Below the pieces are notes generated by a model that did not search any database, was not told where the DNA came from, and saw only the letters and a program-made list of their open reading frames with translations. From NCBI GenBank assembly GCA_002328185.1, contig DCWQ01000061.1:15752-79751 (forward strand): DNA of 64,000 nt, written 5' to 3'. Shown piece after piece: positions 10,916 through 18,326 of the stretch. Made by a program: the position numbers and the translations under genes. Origin of the DNA: Dehalococcoidia bacterium UBA2158 (GTDB lineage: Bacteria > Chloroflexota > Dehalococcoidia > Lucifugimonadales > UBA3495). Each line of letters starts with the position of its first letter. Position 1 is the first letter of the stretch.

Positions 10916-11680
10916 TTACCGGCCCTTCCAGACCGGCGCGCGTTTCTCGGCGAAGGCCAAGACACCCTCTTTGGCATCCTCGCTCTCCAGCACTTCGTTG
11001 CGTTTTTTACCGGCGAAGGCGACCCGTTCTTCCAGGCCCATCTCAGCTCCCTTAATGGAGGCCTCTTTGATGGCGGCGATGGGCAGCGGGGCGTTGGCGA
11101 TGATTTTTTGGGCGACCTCTTCGGCCTTGGCCATAACTTTATCGGGCTCAACCACATAGTTGACCAGCATCAGGTCCAAGGCCTTTTGAGCATCCACGAA
11201 ATCACCGGTGAACAGGAACTGGAAGGCAATGTTTCGGGGAACCACCGCGGACAGAAGAGCCGGCCCGCTGACCGAGGAGATGCCCCGCTTGGCTTGCGGC
11301 CATCCGAACTCGGCCTTGGAGGACGCGATCCGAATGTCGCTGCCTAAGGCGATGCCGCAGCCCTGGGCCAGGCAGACTCCGTTGATGGCGGCGATGATCG
11401 GTTTGTAGATGTTGGACTGGACCACGTACAGGTCGCCGGTGCTGTGCCCTTCATTGGCATGCCCGGCGGCCATGGCAACCAGGTCGTGTCCCGTGGAAAA
11501 GGCCCGTCCGGCCCCGGTGACGATGGCACAGCGGACCCCAGGGTTGTCCTTGACGTCCTGGAAGGCGTCCCAGAGGAGCTCGCGCATGTTTGGGTCGATG
11601 GCGTTCAGCTTCTCGGGCCGGTTCAAGGTGATGTAGCCGATGCTGTCTTTGACCTCGTAAATGACTTCTTTCTCTGCCAA
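10916..11680 (-). CDS. Crotonase-superfamily protein lacking both hydratase glutamates
   Basis: A 254-residue enoyl-CoA hydratase/isomerase-fold protein. The fold markers are clear: YITLNRPEKLNAIDPNM, VTGAGRAFSTGHDL for the first oxyanion strand, and AAINGVCLAQGCGIALGSDIRIA. In rat crotonase the catalytic pair is Glu144 (GCELA) and Glu164 (QPEI); here the matching positions read GCGIA and WPQA, so both are absent. The protein probably does other crotonase-type chemistry (isomerase, dehalogenase, hydrolase, decarboxylase) or binds CoA only. I start at TTG 11680, with GGAGG 8 nt upstream; the frame extends five codons further. It is a single leftward gene ahead of recQ. Confidence 0.85.
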   Translation of the reverse strand: MAEKEVIYEVKDSIGYITLNRPEKLNAIDPNMRELLWDAFQDVKDNPGVRCAIVTGAGRAFSTGHDLVAMAAGHANEGHSTGDLYVVQSNIYKPIIAAINGVCLAQGCGIALGSDIRIASSKAEFGWPQAKRGISSVSGPALLSAVVPRNIAFQFLFTGDFVDAQKALDLMLVNYVVEPDKVMAKAEEVAQKIIANAPLPIAAIKEASIKGAEMGLEERVAFAGKKRNEVLESEDAKEGVLAFAEKRAPVWKGR

Positions 11681-11697
11681 TTCTTGTGCCTCCAAAA

Positions 11698-11735
11698 ATA
11701 GCTGTCAGCCATCAGCTTTCAGCAATCAGCTTTTT
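11698..11735. repeat. AGCTGTCAGC-family repeat cluster
   Basis: Three consecutive CAGC-containing units (GCTGTCAGCC, ATCAGCTTTCAGC, AATCAGCTTTTT) upstream of the crotonase gene. It belongs to the same family as the copies at 5688, 18147 and 32951. Confidence 0.65.
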
Positions 11736-11781
11736 AACGGCCAGGTTGGCCGCTGACATTGTATAACCCCAGGCCAGGGGA

Positions 11782-13107
11782 TTAAAGCGTGAGCGTCGGT
11801 TCTCGGACTGCTAGCGGCGCGGGCTTGGTTGCGCTGCTGATGATTAGGGCGGCCAGTAGGTTGAGAGCGAGGATCATCCACCAGGATGAAACGTAGCTGC
11901 CAGAGCTATCCCGAATGTAACCGACCATCGGCGCTCCGATTCCCGCGCTGATCAACATAACCGGCAACACGATGCCTCGGATGCTGCCCAAGAATGCCCG
12001 CCCGAAATACTCGGCGAATATATAAGAATGGACGATCATGCCAGCTCCTACGGACAAGCCAAAGAGGATCCCTGAGCTGAATAAGAAAAATTCGTTGCGC
12101 CCGATCAACGCCAAACCCATGGCCACCGCGAGCCCGGTGAAAGACCCCGCGGCGACGATCCGAATGGGCACCCGGTCGGCCATCCACCCGGCGAACAGGG
12201 CCATGGTCGCCGCCCCTCCGGCGTCACCGGCGAAGGAGAAAGAAACTATCTGGGCGTCGAACCCGCTTTCTATCCAATAAGGTATCCGATGGACGCTGGT
12301 GCCTCCTTGCGCGACTCCGGCCAAAGCGAAGGCCAGCAGCAGCTTCCACATGGTGGCGGTCCGGAACGCCTCCCGGACGCTCCAGGATGTCTCTTCGGCG
12401 GCAGAGGGGCTAGTGCGACCAGCCGCAGTTGGAGCCGGCGATCTGCCGTCAACCTGCAGTCCCATGTCTTCGGGCTGCCGGCGCAGAAAGATGGCCGATA
12501 ACGGTATCGACATCGCCATGAAGATCACGGCCATCACGACCCAGGTGGTGCGCCAACCCACGCTGCCCAGCAGCCACTGCGTGAAGGGCAGAAAGAAAAC
12601 GCCGCCGATGCCCAGCCCGCTGACGGCCAACGCCAGGGCCAGACCCCGCTTTCGCCGGAACCACTTGGCCACGGGGACGGAAGTCATGATGTTCTGGGGA
12701 GCCGCCAGACCGGTCATGCCCAGAAGGCCGAATATGACGATCACTTGCCAGGGCGAATTCACCCGGCTCATGGTAAGAAGGGCCACGCCAATGACGGCCG
12801 CAGAGACGGGAATCAAGACCCGGGGGCCGTACCGGTCTATAAGACGCCCCACGACGAAGCTCGAGACTCCGGCTGCCATCCTGCGGGCGGTGATCGCCCA
12901 GCCCAACAGGCCGCGGCTCATGCCCAATTCACCACCCATCGGGAGCACGAACAGCCCGAAACTGAGGTTCCCGGTGGCCATGGTGGAGAAATTGACCAGC
13001 CACATGACTGCGACGATCACCCAACCATAGAAGATGCCATCTGGACGAACTGGGCCCCGTCTGGCCGGGTCTCTACCGGAGCGCGGGGAGTCGCCGGTTG
13101 AATGCAA
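11782..13107 (-). CDS. MFS transporter (OFA/monocarboxylate-type)
   Basis: A 441-residue major facilitator with about twelve hydrophobic segments, starting with FYGWVIVAVMWLVNFSTMATG. The loop between helices 2 and 3 carries the MFS signature region (VVGRLIDRYGPRVLIP) and the centre has a charged loop near residues 205-235. The GWVIV opening and the GGELGMSR segment are typical of the oxalate/formate antiporter or monocarboxylate carrier branch, so an organic acid is the likely cargo. The TTG start lies one base after the stop codon of the upstream CoA-transferase gene, giving a translationally coupled three-gene operon (14395-15675, 13109-14392, this gene): uptake of an acid plus its CoA activation is a reasonable inference. 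Confidence 0.9.
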   Translation of the reverse strand: MHSTGDSPRSGRDPARRGPVRPDGIFYGWVIVAVMWLVNFSTMATGNLSFGLFVLPMGGELGMSRGLLGWAITARRMAAGVSSFVVGRLIDRYGPRVLIPVSAAVIGVALLTMSRVNSPWQVIVIFGLLGMTGLAAPQNIMTSVPVAKWFRRKRGLALALAVSGLGIGGVFFLPFTQWLLGSVGWRTTWVVMAVIFMAMSIPLSAIFLRRQPEDMGLQVDGRSPAPTAAGRTSPSAAEETSWSVREAFRTATMWKLLLAFALAGVAQGGTSVHRIPYWIESGFDAQIVSFSFAGDAGGAATMALFAGWMADRVPIRIVAAGSFTGLAVAMGLALIGRNEFFLFSSGILFGLSVGAGMIVHSYIFAEYFGRAFLGSIRGIVLPVMLISAGIGAPMVGYIRDSSGSYVSSWWMILALNLLAALIISSATKPAPLAVREPTLTL

Positions 13108-13108
13108 G

Positions 13109-14392
13109 CTAGATGATTCGGGAGCCGGTGGGCTTGGTCCCGATGATCCCGGTCTGCTCCAGTTGGTCGATCTCCGGACCGGTCAGCCCTAGCAACTCGC
13201 CGTAGACATCCCGGTTATGCTGCCCCAGGGTCGGGGAGGGCCAGCGGACCGTTCCGGGAGTGGTCGACATCTTCCATGGTATCCCCGGATATTGTTTGGG
13301 ACCCACCTGGGAGTGGTCGACGGTAACGAAAGTGCCCCGGTCCTTGTAGTGGGCGTCTTGCAACAGGTCGGGGCCCCGCAGCACTGGCCCAGCGGGAACT
13401 CCCGCATCTTGCAACTTGTGGGTCACCTGATAAGCCTCTTGGCCGATGGTCCACTCCGAGATGATCTTATCGAGGTCATCGTGGTTCTCGCGCCGGCTTT
13501 CAAGGGTGGCGAAACGCGGGTCTGCGGCCAGTCCAGCGGCGTCCATGGCCTTAGTCAGGCTCTGCCATTGATCTTCATTAGTGGCGGCGATGGTCACCCA
13601 TCGGTCCTCTCCGGCGCAGGGATAGCTGTTGGACGGCGCGTACCAGCCGGAGCGGTTGCCTAGTCGTTCCGGTTCCTCCCCGGTCATCTGGTAGGCCAGG
13701 ACTTCCGGACCCATCAGGGCCACCGAAGACTCCTGCTGCGAGACGTCGATGTACATGCCTTTGCCGGTGCGGCGTCGGTGGCGCAGGGCGGCCATCAACA
13801 CCCCGGCGGCATGGGAGCCGGTGATGGGGTCGCCGTGGTTGATGCCCGATTTCATGGGTCCCTCTCCCCGGTAGCCGGTCATGTGGGCCATGCCCGAGAG
13901 CTGTTCCTGGCCGATACCGTAGCCCAGGTAGCCCTTCCAGGGGCCGGTGTTGCCAAAGGCCGGCATGGACACGTAGATTAGGTCAGGTCGGTGCTTCCGC
14001 AGTTCCCCGTAGGTGTAGCCCAGCCTTTCAAGGCTTCCCTGCCGGAAGTTCTCGATCACGACGTCGCTAATGGACACCAACTGCTCGAAGACCCGCCGAC
14101 CCTCAGGCTCCGTTAATTCCAAAGTCACGCCGTATTTGGACATGTGGAGGCAGTTGAACCAGCCGTTCCGGTTCCAGGGTTCCTCGCCGGGTTCTCCGTC
14201 GGGGTAGGCAGCGATGCCCCGAGCCGGAGTCACCGGACCGCGGTGGGAGTCGTAGACGCTGAGTGACTCCATCTTGATGATCTCGGCGCCCATGTCGGCG
14301 AACAGCTTGGTGCAGTACGGCCCGGCCCAGATGCGGGACAGGTCGAGCACCCGGTAGTTCTTGAGGGGCATTCTCTCCGGTGGCTTCTGCAT
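13109..14392 (-). CDS. Class III (CaiB/BaiF) CoA-transferase, catalytic-Asp subunit
   Basis: A 427-residue family III CoA-transferase, moving CoA between carboxylic acids. The N-terminus YRVLDLSRIWAGPYCTKLFADMGAEIIKME is the Rossmann segment. The catalytic Asp of formyl-CoA transferase (Asp169, in GDSNTG) is matched by the Asp of HGDPITG near residue 192. Conserved TGKGMYIDVSQQES follows. It overlaps functionally with the preceding paralogue, whose stop is 2 nt from this start; that paralogue has Gln at the catalytic site. GAGGGGG lies 7 nt upstream of the ATG, inside the end of the previous gene. The arrangement suggests a heteromeric enzyme like the benzylsuccinate CoA-transferase BbsEF. 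Confidence 0.93.
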   Translation of the reverse strand: MQKPPERMPLKNYRVLDLSRIWAGPYCTKLFADMGAEIIKMESLSVYDSHRGPVTPARGIAAYPDGEPGEEPWNRNGWFNCLHMSKYGVTLELTEPEGRRVFEQLVSISDVVIENFRQGSLERLGYTYGELRKHRPDLIYVSMPAFGNTGPWKGYLGYGIGQEQLSGMAHMTGYRGEGPMKSGINHGDPITGSHAAGVLMAALRHRRRTGKGMYIDVSQQESSVALMGPEVLAYQMTGEEPERLGNRSGWYAPSNSYPCAGEDRWVTIAATNEDQWQSLTKAMDAAGLAADPRFATLESRRENHDDLDKIISEWTIGQEAYQVTHKLQDAGVPAGPVLRGPDLLQDAHYKDRGTFVTVDHSQVGPKQYPGIPWKMSTTPGTVRWPSPTLGQHNRDVYGELLGLTGPEIDQLEQTGIIGTKPTGSRII

Positions 14393-14394
14393 GA

Positions 14395-15675
14395 CTAGAC
14401 CCCCTCATGTTGGGCAAGAACGCCCTGTTGGACCAGGTCAGACACCTGGGTCTCCGAGTAGCCCAGCCAAGAGGTCAGCGCCAGTGAGGTATGTTCCCCG
14501 AGCAAAGGCGCGCGCCGGAAGACCCAGGAATCGACGCCGTCTTCGGGCGTGATTGGCGCTCCAGGGTAGGTCAACTTCCCGGCCACCGGGTGGTCCAGTT
14601 CGACGAAGTAGTCCCGGTAAAGAAGCTGTTCCATCTCAAGGATGTCTTGCATGGTGGACACGAAGCTGAAGCCCAACCCGCTCTCCTGCCCTGCCTTGAA
14701 GATGTCCACCTTGTTGTTGTCTATGAGGTACGGCAGCATATAGGCGTCCACCTCGTCGGCGTGCTCCAACCGTCCGGCACGTGAGGTGAATCGGGGGTCG
14801 GACAATTCTTCCCGGCCCATGATTCTGGCAACCTCCGGCCAGCGGTGGTCCGGACCGGCGATGATGCCCACGTGCCCGTCCTGGCATGGGTAGATGCCCC
14901 AGGCCGCCCGGCCGTAGCCCCGGTTGCCGACACGACTGTATTCCTGGCCCGAGTAGCTGAACTGCATCAACGCATTTTCCAGGATGTTGGTGGCATATTC
15001 GGCGATGGACATGTCGATCTGCTGGCCTTCGCCCGTCTCCTCGGCGAACATCAATGCGGCCATGGTCGCGGCGAAGGCGTTCTGCCCGGCGCCCAACTGG
15101 GCCAGCGGCATGCCTTCTTTAAGGGGCTCTTGCTCCGGCTCTCCGGTGATGTTCATCAGCCCGCCCAGGGCATAGAGGTTCAGCTCCGATGCTTTCCAGT
15201 CCCTGTACGGGCCGGTCTGGCCGAAGTTTGAGATGGACGTGAGCACCAACGCCGGGTTGGCCTTCTTTAACTCGGCGTAAGACAACCCCAAACTGTCCAT
15301 GCCGCCTGGAGCAAAATTCTCGACCAAGATGTCAGCCTTGGCCGCCAGCTCCAAAACCACCTGCCGGCCTTCAGCCGACTTCAAGTCCAGCGCAACGCTC
15401 TGCTTGGCCGTATTTAGATACAAGAACCAAGCCCCATCTTCAGGAGCAGGATTTCCCCCTTTTCGTAAAGGGGGGCCAGGGGGGATTTCCGCCCCTTGGG
15501 ATGAAGTGCGTTTGCCCGACGCATACGGTCCCAGCCAACGCACCCCGTCGCCCTCACCCAAACGCTCTATCTTAACGACGTCCGCGCCCAGACCCGACAG
15601 CAGTTTGGTGCAGTAGGGCCCGGCGATATAATGGGTCAGGTCCAAGACCTTGACCCGTTCCAGCAGTCCTGGCAT
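14395..15675 (-). CDS. Class III CoA-transferase homologue with Gln at the catalytic site
   Basis: A 426-residue CaiB/BaiF-family protein: VKVLDLTHYIAGPYCTKLLSGLGADVVKIERL at the N-terminus and TGEGQQIDMSIAEY centrally. Where active members have Asp (GDxxTG), this reads AQLGAG, so the acyl-aspartate intermediate could not form here. Around residues 62-74 lies an extra segment, EIPPGPPLRKGG, absent from its paralogue at 34349-35548; it is the translation of a palindromic repeat. First gene of the leftward operon with the Asp-type partner and the MFS carrier. A GGAG site lies 8 nt before the ATG. It is probably the non-catalytic subunit of a heterodimer. Confidence 0.9.
   Translation of the reverse strand: MPGLLERVKVLDLTHYIAGPYCTKLLSGLGADVVKIERLGEGDGVRWLGPYASGKRTSSQGAEIPPGPPLRKGGNPAPEDGAWFLYLNTAKQSVALDLKSAEGRQVVLELAAKADILVENFAPGGMDSLGLSYAELKKANPALVLTSISNFGQTGPYRDWKASELNLYALGGLMNITGEPEQEPLKEGMPLAQLGAGQNAFAATMAALMFAEETGEGQQIDMSIAEYATNILENALMQFSYSGQEYSRVGNRGYGRAAWGIYPCQDGHVGIIAGPDHRWPEVARIMGREELSDPRFTSRAGRLEHADEVDAYMLPYLIDNNKVDIFKAGQESGLGFSFVSTMQDILEMEQLLYRDYFVELDHPVAGKLTYPGAPITPEDGVDSWVFRRAPLLGEHTSLALTSWLGYSETQVSDLVQQGVLAQHEGV
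15451..15489. repeat. Palindromic CCCCC/GGGGG repeat inside a coding sequence
   Basis: A copy of the ATTTCCCCC...AAAGGGGGG...GGGATTT repeat lies within the CoA-transferase gene and is read in frame as EIPPGPPLRKGG. Intergenic relatives are at 16961, 19118 and 32866. The left arm is shortened relative to the copy at 16961. Confidence 0.8.
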
Positions 15676-15695
15676 CTATAAGTCTCCAAAAAAGT

Positions 15696-15747
15696 GGCTG
15701 CCTAGGCAGCCGCTGAAATTGTTGCACCGGCGGTTGGGAATTGCAAC
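15696..15747. promoter_or_regulatory. Palindromes in the divergent promoter region
   Basis: Between the leftward CoA-transferase operon and the rightward racemase operon there is a perfect 16 bp palindrome, GGCTGCCTAGGCAGCC (15696-15711), and a second symmetric pair GTTGCA (15721-15726) and TGCAAC (15742-15747). Such paired palindromes in a divergent gap suggest an operator for a shared regulator, but no regulator gene is adjacent and neither function is demonstrated. Confidence 0.35.
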
Positions 15748-15849
15748 CGCGCCTGTGCCTACACGCCGTTTATGGTATTCTTCTGCCCATCTATCCCACG
15801 TTCGCGACTCTTATTGACTCGGCCCGAGCGGCTGCTGGAGACAACCCAT

Positions 15850-16962
15850 ATGGAACGTCCCATTTTCCACCCGGTGGGCACCCCAGTCGAAGAGCTGGAC
15901 ACCCCCGCGTTGGTCATCGACTTGGATGTTATGGACAAGAATATTCAGACCTTCCAAGGCTATTTCGCAGCCGCGACAGCCAAAGCCAGGCCGGTCGTGA
16001 CAAGCCACCTCTGCCCCCAGATCGCCCGACGGCAACTGGACGCCGGCGGCACCGTGGGCGGCATCGCCGTGACCACCCTGGGCGAGGCGGAGGCCTTCGC
16101 AGGCGCAGGGTTCTCCGACATACTCCTGGCCAATCAGATCGTGACCGTCTCCAAGATAAGGCGACTCTGCGTTCTGGCCAGCCAGATTAACATCGGCATC
16201 GCAGTGGACAACCCGGACAACGCCGAGCGGCTATCATCCGGCGCCGTCGAAGCCGGCGTGGAGTTGTGGGTGCTGATCGAGATCGATGCCGGCATGGGCC
16301 GCTGCGGTATATCCGCCGGCGTTGAAGCCATGAAGCTGGCCCAGCGGATCGACGGGCTTCCTGGGCTCAAATTGGAGGGCATCATGGGCACGGTCCCGGG
16401 TCCCAAAGGCGACGACGACCAGGCCCAGCACGAAGCCAAGACCAAGGAAAACCTTCAGATAGTGCTGGACAGCAAAGACGCTTTGGAGCGGGCAGGTCTA
16501 TCTATCGAAGTGGTCAGCGTCGGCGGGACTCACTGTTATGCCCAGGCCGTCCAGATGCCCGGCGTGACCGAGGTCCGGGCGGGACGCTACCCGCTGATGG
16601 ACCACCGCCTCAAGTCCTTCCTTCCCGAGCTGAACCCAGCAGCCAAGATACTGGCGTCGGTCATCAGTCATCCCATCGACGGCATGGCCGTGTTGGACGC
16701 GGGACACAAGGCCACGGCCCCTGACCAGGGAAGGCCCGTGCTGGAGGGGATCGAAGGCGGGAACGCCACCCGGTTCAGCGCCGAACATGGCATCGTGGAA
16801 CTAGAAGGCGACGCCCAGAAACAACTGAACGCCGGCGACAAAGCCTGGCTCATTCCCTACGAACTGGGCGCCAGCGTTAACCAATACGACTATTTCAGGG
16901 CCGCCAAAAGCGGCAAACTAGAAGGCTTCTGGCCCATCTCGGCCAGGGGAAGGCTGGCTTAA
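15850..16962 (+). CDS. Alanine-racemase-fold protein lacking the PLP lysine
   Basis: A 370-residue homologue of D-threonine aldolase/D-serine dehydratase (N-terminal alanine racemase barrel plus D-serine-dehydratase-like C-terminal domain). TPVEELDTPALVIDLDVMDKNI is the usual start of the fold. In active family members the PLP lysine lies in a RPHxKTHK motif; here the aligned text is RPVVTSHL, with Thr at the lysine position. The C-terminal zinc-binding PxHxC motif is also replaced (IPYELGAS). It is therefore probably a pseudoenzyme or uses other chemistry. ATG 15850 is chosen because GGAG lies 9 nt upstream and the family N-terminus starts there; the frame opens at 15772. Followed 85 bp later by a lysine-containing paralogue. 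Confidence 0.85.
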   Translation: MERPIFHPVGTPVEELDTPALVIDLDVMDKNIQTFQGYFAAATAKARPVVTSHLCPQIARRQLDAGGTVGGIAVTTLGEAEAFAGAGFSDILLANQIVTVSKIRRLCVLASQINIGIAVDNPDNAERLSSGAVEAGVELWVLIEIDAGMGRCGISAGVEAMKLAQRIDGLPGLKLEGIMGTVPGPKGDDDQAQHEAKTKENLQIVLDSKDALERAGLSIEVVSVGGTHCYAQAVQMPGVTEVRAGRYPLMDHRLKSFLPELNPAAKILASVISHPIDGMAVLDAGHKATAPDQGRPVLEGIEGGNATRFSAEHGIVELEGDAQKQLNAGDKAWLIPYELGASVNQYDYFRAAKSGKLEGFWPISARGRLA

Positions 16963-17017
16963 ATCCCCCTTGGCCCCCCTGTCGTAAAGGGGGACCAAGG
17001 GGGATTTAAGCCAGCCT
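16951..17017. repeat. 67-nt near-perfect hairpin from a palindromic repeat
   Basis: Left arm 16951-16980 and right arm 16988-17017 pair over 30 bp with a single mismatch, around a 7 nt loop. The core is the CCCCCTTGG/CCAAGGGGG interspersed repeat, but the outer 10 bp (AGGCTGGCTT/AAGCCAGCCT) include the last codons and stop of the upstream gene, which are not part of the repeat elsewhere. It may end or stabilise transcripts between the two racemase-fold genes. No T tract follows. Confidence 0.85.
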
Positions 17018-17047
17018 CTGACGACGGAGTTTTTCACGGAGTTTCTT

Positions 17048-18148
17048 ATGACCGACCATTACCGGCCCACTCCCGGAACGCCCATGGAAGACTTGGACAC
17101 CCCTTGTCTGATCATCGACATGGACGACCTGGACAACAATATGGATGTCATCGCCAACACGTACGCAGGGACCAGCGCCAAGCTGCGGGGCCACGCCAAG
17201 AACCACAAGACTCCAGCCATCGCCCACCGGCAGATTCGGCGCGGCGGGACCGTGGGCGGAGTCTGCGCCGCCAAGGTGTCAGAGGCTGAAGTCATGGTGC
17301 ACGGAGGCATCTCCAGCGTGTTCATCACCTCAGAGATCATCGAGCTGATGAAGATCGACCGGCTTTGTTCCCTGGCCGACCAGGCCGAAATGCTGGTGGC
17401 CTGCGACCAAGCCGCCAACGCCAGGGACATCTCCAGGGCCGCCCAATCTCGCGGTGTGGAAGTCGGCGTGGTCATTGAGTTGGAGACAGGCCTGGCCCGC
17501 TGCGGGGTGCGCGACGTCGACCAAGGCGTGGCACTGGCCAAGGAGATCGCATCGTTGCCCGGACTGCGCTTCCGGGGCGTCATGAGCCACCAGACCATCC
17601 CCGACATGCCCGACCGGGAAGACCGGGCCGTCGAGGCCGCCCGCACCATCAAGGGAGTGATCGACCTCAAGGACGCCATCGAGAGTGAGGGTATCCCCAT
17701 GGACATCGTGTCTACCGGGGAGACCTGGAGCTACGACGTTGCGGCGGAGATACCCGGCGTGACCGAGATTCAGGGTGGCAGCTACCTGATGATGGAGACC
17801 CACTACAGCTATATGACCGAGTTCCATTACGCGGGAAAGATACTCACGACAATCATCAGCACACCCAATCCCGGCATCGCCATAGGAGACGCCGGGGTCC
17901 GCGCCGTCAGCAGTTTGTCGGGTATGCCAACGGTTTTCGACCGTCCCGGTGTGACCGTTGGGAACATGGACAGCGACCACTCGGTCTTCAAAGTCGAGTC
18001 GGGTGCCAGTCTGGTGGTGGGCGACCAAGTCCTCCTGATCCCGGCCCAGCAAGACGCCATGGTCAGCCGCTGGGACCGCTTCATCGGCCTACGCGGCGGC
18101 AAGGTGGAAGTGGTCTGGGACATCCAGGCGCGAGGTTGTCATAACTGA
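17048..18148 (+). CDS. Alanine-racemase-fold PLP protein (D-threonine aldolase/D-serine dehydratase-like)
   Basis: A 366-residue paralogue of the preceding protein with the PLP lysine retained: RGHAKNHKTP near residue 62 matches the RPHxKTHK motif. TPMEDLDTPCLIIDMDDLDNNM opens the barrel; ELETGLARCGV and the C-terminal GASLVVGDQVLLIP strands complete it. The family zinc site PxHxC is not kept (IPAQQDAM), so a metal-dependent aldolase/dehydratase reaction is doubtful; racemase or epimerase activity on a D-amino acid or hydroxy-amino acid is possible. GGAG lies 6 nt before the ATG. Same operon as the lysine-less paralogue, ending at the hairpin terminator 18196-18235. Confidence 0.88.
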   Translation: MTDHYRPTPGTPMEDLDTPCLIIDMDDLDNNMDVIANTYAGTSAKLRGHAKNHKTPAIAHRQIRRGGTVGGVCAAKVSEAEVMVHGGISSVFITSEIIELMKIDRLCSLADQAEMLVACDQAANARDISRAAQSRGVEVGVVIELETGLARCGVRDVDQGVALAKEIASLPGLRFRGVMSHQTIPDMPDREDRAVEAARTIKGVIDLKDAIESEGIPMDIVSTGETWSYDVAAEIPGVTEIQGGSYLMMETHYSYMTEFHYAGKILTTIISTPNPGIAIGDAGVRAVSSLSGMPTVFDRPGVTVGNMDSDHSVFKVESGASLVVGDQVLLIPAQQDAMVSRWDRFIGLRGGKVEVVWDIQARGCHN

Positions 18149-18186
18149 GCTGTCAGCTATCAGCGCTCAGCAGTCAGCTTTTGGGG
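18147..18186. repeat. AGCTGTCAGC-family repeat cluster
   Basis: GAGCTGTCAGCTATCAGCGC followed by CTCAGCAGTCAGCTTTT, starting at the stop codon of the racemase-fold gene. A short further copy, AAGCTGACCGCTGATAA, is at 18294-18310. Confidence 0.7.
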
Positions 18187-18195
18187 TGATCTAAG

Positions 18196-18235
18196 AAAAG
18201 GACCTGATGCATAAAACATCAGGTCCTTTTGTGTT
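18196..18235. terminator. Intrinsic terminator after the racemase operon
   Basis: A perfect 14 bp stem, AAAAGGACCTGATG (18196-18209) with CATCAGGTCCTTTT (18217-18230), a 7 nt loop and a downstream TTTTT. The A tract on the left lets it act in both directions, serving the convergent NIPSNAP gene as well. Confidence 0.92.
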
Positions 18236-18244
18236 TTTGACTAC

Positions 18245-18292
18245 TGCCCTCTCCCGTCATTCCGGCTTTCGCCGGAATGACGGGAGAGGGCA
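18245..18292. repeat. Perfect 22-bp inverted repeat around a CATTCC/GGAATG core
   Basis: 18245-18266 and 18271-18292 are exact reverse complements around a 4 nt loop TTTC. The inner GTCATTCCGGC...GCCGGAATGAC is a known type of dispersed repeat; the outer TGCCCTCTCCC/GGGAGAGGGCA extends the stem. No T tract, so it is not a standard terminator. Confidence 0.85.
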
Positions 18293-18326
18293 ATAAGCTG
18301 ACCGCTGATAAATGATTGCTTCTCCG

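Noticed and set aside
13109..13111. Frameshift or fusion between the CoA-transferase and MFS genes
   Set aside because: The stop/start arrangement is a normal coupled junction; both proteins are full length.
17330..18052. 240-codon frame antisense to the second racemase-fold gene
   Set aside because: Shadow frame; His/Gly/Val/Asp-rich composition typical of reverse high-GC coding sequence.
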